This document shows positions 17,097 to 24,782 of a stretch of DNA of 64,000 bases, piece after piece. Source of the DNA: Ilumatobacter sp. (lineage in GTDB: Bacteria > Actinomycetota > Acidimicrobiia > Acidimicrobiales > Ilumatobacteraceae). Below the pieces are notes generated by a model that was not told where the DNA came from, did no database searches, and saw only the letters and a program-made list of their open reading frames with translations. The stretch is taken from contig REDU01000057.1 of assembly GCA_007693335.1 (NCBI GenBank), positions 1-64,000 of the forward strand. Direction: 5' to 3'. The first letter of the stretch is position 1, and every line of letters starts with the position of its first letter. A program made the position numbers and the translations under genes.

Positions 17097-18482
17097 TCAG
17101 ACGCCGCGAGCGGCGTTGTCGAACCGGGTGTACTGGCCGAGGAACACGAGCCGCTTGGTCCCGATGGGGCCCTGGCGGTGCTTGGCCACGATCACCTCGG
17201 CCGAGCCCTTGTCGGGTGACTCCGCGTTGTAGACCTCGTCGCGGTACAGGAACATGACGACGTCGGCGTCCTGCTCCAGCGACCCCGACTCGCGGAGGTC
17301 CTGCAACATCGGTCGCTTGTCGGCTCGGGCCTCGAGCTGACGGCTGAGCTGACTGAGCGCCACGATGGGCACCTCGAGCTCGCGGGCGAGGATCTTGAGG
17401 TTCCGGCTGATCTCGCTGACCTCGAGCTGGCGGTTCTCCGACATCCCTCCGCTCGACATCAGCTGGATGTAATCGATCACGATCAGACCGAGTCCGCCGT
17501 ACTTCGCCTTGATGCGACGCGCCTTGGCGCGGATCTCCATGACGGTGACCCGGGGGTTGTCGTCGAGGAACAGCGGCACCTCGAGCCGACCGATCGCCTT
17601 GCCGATCTTGGCCCAGTCGGCCTCGGCCAGGCGGCCGGTGCGGATCTTGGTGGAATCGACCCGGGCCTCACTGGCCAGGATGCGCTGGGTGAGTTCGGCA
17701 TGCCCCATCTCGAGCGAGAACACCAACACCGGCTTGTGCGAGTGCTGGGCGATGTGTGACGCCATCCCCAGGCCGAACGCCGTCTTCCCCATGGCCGGCC
17801 GCGCGCCGACGATGTAGAGGGCGCTGTCCTGCAGACCCGAGAGCAGCTCGTCGAGGTCGGTGAAGCCGGTGGCGGCGCCCGTGATGGTGTCGCCACGATC
17901 GAACGTCTCCTGCAGCTTGTCCATCGTCTCGGACAGGAGCACGTCGAGCTGACGGGTGGTGTCGGTGACACGCTGCTCCGCGATGTGGAACACCTTGGTC
18001 TCGGCCTCGTCGAGGGCCTTGGTGACATCGTCGGGTTCGCTGTAGGCCAGCTCCGCGATGTCGCCGGCCACGTGGATGAGCCGACGCAACATGGCCGTGT
18101 CCTGGACGATCTTGGCGTAGTGGCCCGCGCTGGAGATCGCCGGCGTGGCGTTCTGCAGCTCGTGGAGCGCCTCGGTGCCACCCACCTCGTCGAGCAGACC
18201 GCCCCGTCGCAGCTCGTCGGCCACCGTGACGGTGTCGACGGGGCCACCGCTCGAGAACAGCGCCCGCACCGCATCGAAGATGTGCTGGTGCGACGGCCGG
18301 TAGAAGTCGGCCGGGTTCAGTCCCTGCTCGCTGACCACCCCGATCGCGTCGCGCGAGAGCAGCAGCGCGCCGAGCACGGACTCCTCGGCCTCCAGGTTGT
18401 GCGGTGGGATCCGACCGGCGCTGCTGCGGGACCGGTCGCGTCGTTCGGGACCCCGGTCGTTGTTGTCTCGTTCACCTGGCAT
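17097..18482 (-). CDS. dnaB: Replicative DNA helicase DnaB
   Basis: 461 residues. The N-terminal domain (PPHNLEAEESVLGALLLS) and RecA-like C-terminal domain are complete. Walker A is GARPAMGKTAFGLG, Walker B VIDYIQLM, and DnaB motif 4 is SQLSRQLEARADKRP. It is the hexameric fork helicase. Unlike several actinobacterial dnaB genes, it carries no intein. It is the last gene of the rpsF-ssb-rpsR-rplI-dnaB cluster, separated from rplI by 140 nt with a strong hairpin, so it may have its own promoter. Confidence 0.96.
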   Translation of the reverse strand: MPGERDNNDRGPERRDRSRSSAGRIPPHNLEAEESVLGALLLSRDAIGVVSEQGLNPADFYRPSHQHIFDAVRALFSSGGPVDTVTVADELRRGGLLDEVGGTEALHELQNATPAISSAGHYAKIVQDTAMLRRLIHVAGDIAELAYSEPDDVTKALDEAETKVFHIAEQRVTDTTRQLDVLLSETMDKLQETFDRGDTITGAATGFTDLDELLSGLQDSALYIVGARPAMGKTAFGLGMASHIAQHSHKPVLVFSLEMGHAELTQRILASEARVDSTKIRTGRLAEADWAKIGKAIGRLEVPLFLDDNPRVTVMEIRAKARRIKAKYGGLGLIVIDYIQLMSSGGMSENRQLEVSEISRNLKILARELEVPIVALSQLSRQLEARADKRPMLQDLRESGSLEQDADVVMFLYRDEVYNAESPDKGSAEVIVAKHRQGPIGTKRLVFLGQYTRFDNAARGV

Positions 18483-18555
18483 GGGGTCCCCACTCTCGCG
18501 GTCTCGGCCTGTTGATCGCTAGGGGCGCAACCCTGTGATCTGCCTGTGGACGGAA

Positions 18556-18583
18556 CAGCCCCCACTGTGGACAGTGGGGGCTG
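18556..18583 (-). terminator. Strong hairpin between rplI and dnaB
   Basis: A perfect 12-bp stem (CAGCCCCCACTG with CAGTGGGGGCTG) closes a TGGA tetraloop. It lies 39 nt after the rplI stop on the minus strand. No T-run follows in either direction, so it is a non-canonical terminator, an attenuator or an RNA-processing site. Confidence 0.5.
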
Positions 18584-18622
18584 CAGGTTCCGGGCACCGG
18601 GGTGCCGAGCATCAGGTGGAGC

Positions 18623-19066
18623 TCAGAGTGCCACGACCTCGATCGTGATCGGGAACGACACGTCACTGTGCAGCGAGGCGGTGACCGTGTGCTGTCCGAG
18701 CGTCTTGATCTGGTCGACCTCGAGATCGCGTCGATCGATCTCGATGTCGGTCTGGGCCTTCACGGCCTCGACCACGTCGGAGGCCGTGACCGAGCCGAAG
18801 AGCTTGCCCTCGGGACCGGCCTTGGCCTCGACGGTGATCACCTTCGGCACGAGGGTGGAGGCGATGGTGCGAGCCGCGTCACGGGCGTTGGCGTCACGCT
18901 GATCGCGGCCCTTGCGCATCTTGGCGGCCTGCTCGATGGCACCGTCGGAGGCCTTGAACGCCAGACCCTTCGGGAGGAGGTAGTTGCGGGCGTGTCCGTC
19001 GGCCACATCGATGATGTCGCCACGCTTGCCCAGCTCTTTGAGATCGGAGCGCAGGATCACCTTCAT
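18623..19066 (-). CDS. rplI: 50S ribosomal protein L9
   Basis: 147 residues, normal length. The signature MKVILRSDLKELGKRGDIIDVADGHARNYLLPKGLA is at the N terminus, followed by the long connecting helix and the C-terminal rRNA-binding domain. It is separated from rpsR by 2 nt, so translation is coupled. It binds 23S rRNA domain V near the L1 stalk. Confidence 0.97.
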   Translation of the reverse strand: MKVILRSDLKELGKRGDIIDVADGHARNYLLPKGLAFKASDGAIEQAAKMRKGRDQRDANARDAARTIASTLVPKVITVEAKAGPEGKLFGSVTASDVVEAVKAQTDIEIDRRDLEVDQIKTLGQHTVTASLHSDVSFPITIEVVAL

Positions 19067-19068
19067 GA

Positions 19069-19512
19069 TCAGGCCTCCACCGTCTCGGCGCCGGCGTCGA
19101 GACCGCCATCGGTGTCGGCGACGGTGTCGTCGATGCCCTCGGTGGACGGGCGATCGGACGTCGTGTCGTCACCGCGGTCGGGGCGGCGATCGCGATCGCC
19201 ACCGTCGCGTGACGGGCGCTGACGGCTCGATGACGCCACCCGCTTGGCGTACGGCAACAGGCCCATCTCGCGGGCGATCTTGATGGCGTTGGCCACATCG
19301 CGCTGCTGCTGGACGTCGTTGCCGGTCACCCGACGGTTGCGGATCTTGGCCCGGTCGCTCATGAAACGGGTGAGCAGGTCGACGTCTTTGTAGTCGACGT
19401 ACTCGACCGACTCGGTGAGCAGTGGGCTGGTCTTCTTCTTGTACTTACGGGGGTTGGCGTCCTTGCCGCGGGTGCGGCTGGTGGACGACGTCGACTTCTT
19501 GCGACTGGCCAT
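19069..19512 (-). CDS. rpsR: 30S ribosomal protein S18 with a long C-terminal tail
   Basis: 147 residues from ATG 19510-19512, much longer than the usual 75-90. Residues ~20-90 are the S18 core ([40 protein letters not shown], then [17 protein letters not shown]). The last ~50 residues are an added low-complexity tail rich in Asp and Arg with [16 protein letters not shown], ending in an acidic stretch. An in-frame extension upstream to 19641 overlaps ssb and is rejected. The tail is probably disordered and exposed on the platform of the small subunit; its role is unknown. It lies between ssb and rplI. Confidence 0.95.
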   Translation of the reverse strand: MASRKKSTSSTSRTRGKDANPRKYKKKTSPLLTESVEYVDYKDVDLLTRFMSDRAKIRNRRVTGNDVQQQRDVANAIKIAREMGLLPYAKRVASSSRQRPSRDGGDRDRRPDRGDDTTSDRPSTEGIDDTVADTDGGLDAGAETVEA

Positions 19513-19570
19513 CAGAGGTCTCCTGGGAACGAAAGCTGGGGGTGAGCGAACGGGGGACGGGTGCGGTGCA

Positions 19571-20026
19571 TCAGAACGGCTCCTCGTCGCCGTACACGGG
19601 ATCGGGGGCGCGGTTGCCGCCGGACGGGGCGCTGCCGCCACCGCCGCCGCCCTGGCCGCCGTCGGAGCGCTCGTTGCGCTCGATCTGGGCCTGGGCCCAA
19701 CGGAGGCTCGGGCCGATGTCGTCGGCGATGACCTCGATCATCGTGCGCTTCTCGCCCTCGCGGTTCTCGTACTCGCGCTGCTCGAGGCGGCCGAACACGA
19801 TCGCCCGGTTGCCCTTGTTGAGCGTGGCCGCGGCGTTCTCGCCGAGCTCGGCCCAGGCGACGATGTTGAAGAACGAGGTCTGCTCCTGCCATTCGCCGTT
19901 GACCTGGTAGCGCCGATTGACGGCGAGACCGAAGTTGGCGACGGCGCGCCCGCCGGTGGTGAACCGGAGCTCGGGATCGCGGGTCAGGTTGCCGACCAGC
20001 GTGATGCTGTTCGAGTTGGTGGCCAT
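19571..20026 (-). CDS. ssb: Single-stranded DNA-binding protein
   Basis: 151 residues from ATG 20024-20026, preceded by AAGGGAG. The OB fold spans ~1-110 ([50 protein letters not shown]). A Gly-rich linker ([15 protein letters not shown]) leads to the acidic tip [10 protein letters not shown], close to the DDxPF tail that binds replication partners. It is in the usual place between rpsF and rpsR. Confidence 0.96.
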   Translation of the reverse strand: MATNSNSITLVGNLTRDPELRFTTGGRAVANFGLAVNRRYQVNGEWQEQTSFFNIVAWAELGENAAATLNKGNRAIVFGRLEQREYENREGEKRTMIEVIADDIGPSLRWAQAQIERNERSDGGQGGGGGGSAPSGGNRAPDPVYGDEEPF

Positions 20027-20051
20027 GGTGGCTCCCTTCGTGGACGCTGCC

Positions 20052-20384
20052 TCAGGCAGCGACACCCTCCATGCCGCGGCGCAGTGCCTCGGCCTCGGGC
20101 AGACGGATCAACTTGTGGCGGACGATGTCGTCCGCGAGGCGCAGCGTTCGCTCGAGTTCGTCGAGGGCGCCGCCGGGGGCGACGGCTTCGACCACGAGGT
20201 AGTAGCCGGACGGCTTCTTGTTGATCGGGTAGGCGAACGGACGCTTCCCCCACCAGTCGGGACGACCGTGGATGGTGCCGCCGGCGGCGGCGATACCGTC
20301 GGTGACGGTCTTGATCCAGGTCTGGGCCTTGGGGTCGTCGACGTCGCCGTCGATGATCACCATGAGTTCGTACGCACGCATCAT
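20052..20384 (-). CDS. rpsF: 30S ribosomal protein S6
   Basis: 110 residues. It begins (M)MRAYELMVIIDGDVDD and has the S6 features GRPDWWGKRPFAYPINKKPSGYYLV and DDIVRHKLIRL. Two adjacent ATGs (20384 and 20381) are possible; the first is nearer to the AGGGAG ribosome binding site. S6 forms a heterodimer with S18 on the 30S platform, and both genes are in this cluster. Confidence 0.95.
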   Translation of the reverse strand: MMRAYELMVIIDGDVDDPKAQTWIKTVTDGIAAAGGTIHGRPDWWGKRPFAYPINKKPSGYYLVVEAVAPGGALDELERTLRLADDIVRHKLIRLPEAEALRRGMEGVAA

Positions 20385-20487
20385 GTGCGGTGGACTCCCT
20401 TCGGACACGGCCACTCGGTGGTGGCTCGGGGCCCCGACGCCTCGGGGTGACGAGGTGGGCCGGAGCAGGGTGGATGTTGAGCGGCGC

Positions 20488-20514
20488 AGTGTACCGGGCG
20501 ATCGGTCATGTCGA
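20488..20514 (-). promoter_or_regulatory. Candidate promoter of the rpsF-ssb-rpsR-rplI operon
   Basis: On the minus strand a TCGACA (20514-20509) and a TACACT (20493-20488) stand 15 nt apart upstream of rpsF, leaving a leader of about 100 nt. The spacer is short for a sigma-70 promoter, so this is tentative. Such ribosomal leaders often carry autoregulatory structure. Confidence 0.35.
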
Positions 20515-21102
20515 TCAGTGTGACGGAGGGGTCTCACAGTCACCTGTGAGCAGCTCGAGCACCGACCCCTGGACCATGGCGAGACCGGCGTGCTCTCCCT
20601 GCAACACCTCGACCGCCACGGTGAACCCCTCGGGCGTGGGGTACGGCGGGCACGGCTCGGCTTCGCACGGCTCCATGTCGAACGCATCGAGGTACCGGCC
20701 ATCGGGGCCGTAGAAGACGATCGTCAACGGCAAGAGGGTGTTGCGCATCGTGAAGCTGGTGGTTCGGGGCTCGTCGTACACGAACGCCATCCCGTCGAGA
20801 CCGCCGAGATCCGTCACGCCCATCAGCCCCCGACCGCGCCGCGCGTTGTCGTCGGCCACCCACACGCACAGATCGCAGACCTCGCCGTCGACCGTGGTGA
20901 CGCGCGCCGGCGTGGTGTCGAAGCCCTGCGGAACCACACCGCCCACCGGCGTCGGGTCGACCGGTGGCGTGGCCACCGGTGGCGGGCCGGGCACGGACGG
21001 TGACGGATCGGTGGGCGGTGCCGTGGCTCCCCCGCCTCCCCCACCACCACTCCCACACGCGACGACCACCAGGAGCACCGGGGCGACGAGCATCAACCGC
21101 AC
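20515..21102 (-). CDS. DUF192 family lipoprotein
   Basis: 195 residues if the GTG at 21100-21102 is used (residues VRLMLVAPVLLVVVACG); the ATG at 21093 is the alternative but lacks the positive charge before the hydrophobic stretch. A lipobox Cys at ~16 is followed by a Gly run and a Pro-rich spacer to ~residue 60. The DUF192 domain follows (ARRGRGLMGVTDLGGLDGMAFVYDEP, then FTMRNTLLPLTIVFYGPDGR). Two Cys pairs (CDLC; CEAEPC) are unusual extras and could bind metal or form disulfides. It is exported and membrane-anchored; its function is unknown. Confidence 0.75.
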   Translation of the reverse strand: MRLMLVAPVLLVVVACGSGGGGGGGATAPPTDPSPSVPGPPPVATPPVDPTPVGGVVPQGFDTTPARVTTVDGEVCDLCVWVADDNARRGRGLMGVTDLGGLDGMAFVYDEPRTTSFTMRNTLLPLTIVFYGPDGRYLDAFDMEPCEAEPCPPYPTPEGFTVAVEVLQGEHAGLAMVQGSVLELLTGDCETPPSH

Positions 21103-21150
21103 ACCGGGCACGCTACGGGGCACGCGACGGGACGAGTACGGTCGGGGGCG

Positions 21151-21336
21151 ATGGGGACGGACGCGAGCACATGCGAGAGTTGCGGGGCTCACGACACGGT
21201 GTACGCAGTGCACCGCATGTACGTGACGCCTGCCGACTGGGACACCGAGGGCCGCGAGATCACCCTGCCCGACGTCGAACGATGGTGCTACGCCTGCTGC
21301 ACCCACTATCCGCACCAGCCGACCGACACCGGCTGA
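21151..21336 (+). CDS. Small conserved zinc-ribbon-like protein
   Basis: 61 residues with two cysteine pairs, CESC near the start and CYAC near residue 47, spaced to bind one zinc ion. Between them is VHRMYVTPADWDTEGREI and then VERW before the second pair. This layout is that of short conserved actinobacterial proteins of unknown function. It is leaderless by appearance: TACGGT (21137-21142) ends 8 nt before the ATG. Confidence 0.72.
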   Translation: MGTDASTCESCGAHDTVYAVHRMYVTPADWDTEGREITLPDVERWCYACCTHYPHQPTDTG

Positions 21337-21389
21337 CCACCGGCTGACGTCCGGCCGCCGCCGGTCGACGCCGGTCGACGCGGGCACCC

Positions 21390-21788
21390 TCAGGAGCGGC
21401 TGGCGCCCACGGGCAGCACCCGCAGGAGATGGTGCCAACGGCACTCGATGCACGCCTCGACCACGTACGCCGTGAGCTCGTCGGATCGTGCACCCAGCTG
21501 ACGCATCTCCTTGGCGGTCGACACGCACCGCCCGTGGGCCGGGAGTCGGTGACCGAACACGTAGGTGACGATGCGGAGATCGGCCTGATCGCAGATGGGG
21601 CACCGGGTGGAGGTGACGGTGCCGACGTTGCGCGCCGCACGGACGAGCTCGGGATGGGCGTCGCACACGTACTCCTGACCGAGCCGGCCCGACTTCACCT
21701 GGTTGATGAGCATCCGACGGGCGAGACGGTGGTCGACGATGCCGCGTCGCTCCTCCCCACCACGCAGTGCACCAGCCGTGAAGCTCAT
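21390..21788 (-). CDS. DUF5318 family protein
   Basis: 132 residues from ATG 21786-21788. It contains a zinc-ribbon-like CPICD motif, a GHRLPAHGRCVS stretch and CIECRWHHLLRVLPVG near the C terminus, matching an actinobacterial family of unknown function. The ATG follows a minus-strand TACCCT (21797-21802) by 8 nt, so the mRNA is probably leaderless. An in-frame extension upstream to 22223 overlaps the methyltransferase and is rejected. Confidence 0.75.
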   Translation of the reverse strand: MSFTAGALRGGEERRGIVDHRLARRMLINQVKSGRLGQEYVCDAHPELVRAARNVGTVTSTRCPICDQADLRIVTYVFGHRLPAHGRCVSTAKEMRQLGARSDELTAYVVEACIECRWHHLLRVLPVGASRS

Positions 21789-21852
21789 GCGGTCACAGGG
21801 TAGCCACGCGACGGTCCGCTCCCCGACCGTGGACACGGGGCACACTGTGCAC

Positions 21853-22443
21853 GTGAGCGCCCGCCATGACCACACCACCATCACGTTCGGCCGGGGAATC
21901 GCCGGCGAGCACGAGCTCCGACTCTGCGGCGACCTGAGCGGCGGCACCCGCGCGCTCGAACTGGGGGTGTCGTCGGAGACCAATGCGCTCGCCTTCGCGA
22001 TCGCCGGCGCCAAGTCGATCGCGGTCGACCCGGATCCGACCCGGATCGAACAGCTCCGAGCGCTCGCTGCCGAACACGACGTGCGCATCGAGTGCCACGA
22101 AGCCGAGTTGGCCGATCTCGGCTTCGCCACGAGTGGTTCGGTGGAGCTCGTGGTCGCCAACCACACCCTGGGCGACGTCGACGATCTCGGACGGCTCCTC
22201 CGCCAGGTACACCGCGTCCTCAAGCCGAGCCACCCGTTCGTGATCGTGGTGGATCATCCCTTCGCCGAGGTGCTCGAGCGGCCCGAGGCCTCCTACGGCA
22301 GCACGTCGCGCACGATCGGCGACTGGTTCACCGCGCTCGGCCGCGCCAACTTCCGGGTCGATGCCCTGCACGAGCTCGGCGTGAGCGACCACCATCGCGC
22401 TCCCACCACCCTCGTGCTCCGTGCCCGCAAAGAAGGTTCCTGA
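21853..22443 (+). CDS. Class I SAM-dependent methyltransferase
   Basis: 196 residues from GTG 21853 (another GTG at 21847 is possible). The Rossmann motifs are visible: ALELGVSSETNALAFA (motif I, slightly degenerate), AIAVDPDP-like acidic loop, SVELVVANHTLGDV (motif II/IV) and LLRQVHRVLKPSHPFVIVV (motif V). It is likely a small-molecule or cofactor methyltransferase. It is divergent from the DUF5318 gene with 64 nt between the starts. No substrate-specific motif is seen. Confidence 0.75.
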   Translation: MSARHDHTTITFGRGIAGEHELRLCGDLSGGTRALELGVSSETNALAFAIAGAKSIAVDPDPTRIEQLRALAAEHDVRIECHEAELADLGFATSGSVELVVANHTLGDVDDLGRLLRQVHRVLKPSHPFVIVVDHPFAEVLERPEASYGSTSRTIGDWFTALGRANFRVDALHELGVSDHHRAPTTLVLRARKEGS

Positions 22444-22477
22444 CCCGATCCGTCGGGTCCGTGCCGCACCGGCGCAC

Positions 22478-24706
22478 TCAGGCGTCGAGTTCCTCGACCA
22501 CGGTGGCCGGCTCGATCAGCTGCGCCGGACGCGGTCGGCCGAACAGGTAGCCCTGTCCCCGATCGCAGCCCAGCTCACGCAGCCGTGAGAGCTGCAGCGG
22601 CGTCTCGATGCCCTCGGCCACGACCGCGAGGCCCAGGGCCTGGCCGAGCTTGATGACCGCGTCGACGATCGTGGTGTCGTCGGTCTCGAGGCCGAGACCG
22701 GCCACGAACCCCCGGTCGATCTTGATCGCCTCCACCGGGAAGCGACGCAGGTAGGTGAGCGATGAATACCCGGTGCCGAAGTCGTCCACCGACAGGTGCA
22801 GTCCGAGGCTGCGGAGACGTCGGAGCGCCACCGTCACCTGCTTGACATCGGCCAACAGCGAGGTCTCGGTGATCTCGAGCCAGAGCGAGTCGGCATCGAT
22901 GCCCGTCTCGGCCAGGACCTCGGCCACGAGATCGTGGAACGCCGGGTCGATCAGCTGGCGGGTCGCCACGTTCACACTCACGAAGCCACGGCCGATGTCG
23001 GCCCCGGCGGCCCGCCACCGCGCCACCTGGGCGAGCGAGTCGCGGAGCATCGCAGCACCCAGGTCGACGATGAGTCCGTGCTCCTCGGCGACGTCGAGGA
23101 ATTCGGCGGGCGGCAGCAGTCCGCGATCGGGGTGGAGCCAGCGCGCCAACACCTCGTGACCGAGCAGGCGACCGGTGTCGAGATCGACGATGGGCTGGAA
23201 GTACGGCACCAGCTCGTGGCGTTCGATGCCCTTGCGGAGCTCACCCACCGTGCGCAGCGCGAGCGCCGTCGACTCTCGGTGCTCGCGCTCGAACGCCTCG
23301 ACGGTGTCGCGACCACGCGCCTTGGCCCGATACATCGCGGCATCGGCGTCGCGGAGGAGATCACCGGCCGACACCCCGGGTTCGGTGTTCAGGGTGTAGC
23401 CGATGCTGGCGGTCACGAACAGCTCGTGCTCGTCGATCTCGATGGGACGGAGGCACGACCGGCGCAGCCGCTCGGCCACCTCCCGTGCATCGACGGCCTG
23501 ACCCCGGCCATCGAGCACCACCACGAACTCGTCGCCACCGAAGCGGGCGAGGGCGTCGTCGTCGCGCACCGCCTCGGTCAGCCGACGCGCCACCTCGATC
23601 AGCACCTCGTCACCGCTCGTGTGGCCGAGTCCGTCGTTCACCACCTTGAACTGGTCGAGGTCGATGAACAACACGGCCACCGAGCCCTCGGGCGCGCCGT
23701 CGAGCCGTTCGTCGAGCAGCTGGACGAGGTGGGCACGGTTGGGCAACCCGGTGAGGTCGTCGTGGCGGGCGGCGTGGGTCAGCAGCTCTGCCGTGCGGCG
23801 CTGCTCGGTGACGTCCTCGATGTGGGTGATGGCGAGCGTGACCCCGTCGTCCTCGGTGGTCGACACGCGGGTGCGGGCCCAGATGTACTCACCGTCGGCC
23901 CGCCGGAAGCGCTGGTCGAGCCGATACGTGTCGACGATGCCGAGCTCGAGTCGGGCCAGGTGCGGCACGGCGTCGCTCACGTCGTCGGGATGGGTCAACC
24001 CCCGCAGCGTCCGTCCCACGAGCGACTCGACCGGATACCCCAGCATGTCGGCCAGCGACTGGTTCACGTCGACCACCCGGCCGTCGTCGAGCCGGACCAG
24101 CGACATCCCCGTGGGGGCCGAGTGGAACGCCTGTTGGAACCGGCGGCGCGCCTGGGCCAGCGCTGCGCTCTGACGCTCGCGGTCGGTGACGTCGCGCAGC
24201 CGGAGCACCACGCGATCGGGACGGCCCGGCGGACGGCCCGGAGTGTGACCGCGGGCGGCGTGGAACGTGGCCTCGACGATCGTCGAGGGAGCTTCACGCG
24301 GCGTCTCGGGAGCGGTGCCGGGAGCGGACTCGACCGGCGACGGCGCGATCAGTCGGACCAGCACCGGTTCGGAGATCGCGGCGGTCTCGGTCTGGTCCCA
24401 CCCGTACCGGAGGAGATCGTGATCGTCGTCGACCACGACGCTGGCCGCGGCCATTCCCACGAGATCGTCGCGACCGGTGAGCTCGCCGGCGGCGGCGTTC
24501 ACCGACTGCACCGTGCCCGACGCGTCGAGCAGCAGCACGGCCTCGGGCAGCTCGTCGAGCACCCGACGTACCTCGGCCTCGGCGGCGGCTGCGTGGCGCA
24601 GGCGGACCAGGAGCCGGTGTTCGCCCCGGCGCGCCTGGAACCAACCGATGGCGAACCCCGCCGCCGCGATCGCGAGCAGGCTGACGCCCACCGCCACCAC
24701 GATCAT
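22478..24706 (-). CDS. PAS-GGDEF-EAL cyclic di-GMP turnover protein
   Basis: 742 residues. One N-terminal membrane helix (VVAVGVSLLAIAAAGFAIGW) is followed by a PAS domain (~45-170), a second PAS/PAC (~190-320; YIWARTRVS), GGDEF (~330-490) and EAL (~500-735). The cyclase motif is intact (RFGGDEF, near 389-393) and an RDDD lies five residues before it, fitting the RxxD product-inhibition site. The phosphodiesterase domain has EVL in place of EAL but keeps NVATRQL, LEITETSLL, DDFGTGYSSL and the later EGIET glutamate. Both activities are therefore possible; PAS input would choose between them. Confidence 0.9.
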   Translation of the reverse strand: MIVVAVGVSLLAIAAAGFAIGWFQARRGEHRLLVRLRHAAAAEAEVRRVLDELPEAVLLLDASGTVQSVNAAAGELTGRDDLVGMAAASVVVDDDHDLLRYGWDQTETAAISEPVLVRLIAPSPVESAPGTAPETPREAPSTIVEATFHAARGHTPGRPPGRPDRVVLRLRDVTDRERQSAALAQARRRFQQAFHSAPTGMSLVRLDDGRVVDVNQSLADMLGYPVESLVGRTLRGLTHPDDVSDAVPHLARLELGIVDTYRLDQRFRRADGEYIWARTRVSTTEDDGVTLAITHIEDVTEQRRTAELLTHAARHDDLTGLPNRAHLVQLLDERLDGAPEGSVAVLFIDLDQFKVVNDGLGHTSGDEVLIEVARRLTEAVRDDDALARFGGDEFVVVLDGRGQAVDAREVAERLRRSCLRPIEIDEHELFVTASIGYTLNTEPGVSAGDLLRDADAAMYRAKARGRDTVEAFEREHRESTALALRTVGELRKGIERHELVPYFQPIVDLDTGRLLGHEVLARWLHPDRGLLPPAEFLDVAEEHGLIVDLGAAMLRDSLAQVARWRAAGADIGRGFVSVNVATRQLIDPAFHDLVAEVLAETGIDADSLWLEITETSLLADVKQVTVALRRLRSLGLHLSVDDFGTGYSSLTYLRRFPVEAIKIDRGFVAGLGLETDDTTIVDAVIKLGQALGLAVVAEGIETPLQLSRLRELGCDRGQGYLFGRPRPAQLIEPATVVEELDA

Positions 24707-24782
24707 CGGATCGTTGGATCCGAGCCGAGAAGAACCGGGACAGGGGGAACCGGGTCAGGGAGAACCAGGTCGGGCCGTCCAG

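Noticed and set aside
17097-18482. Possible intein in dnaB
   Set aside because: DnaB is a common intein host, but the gene is of normal length and motifs are continuous.
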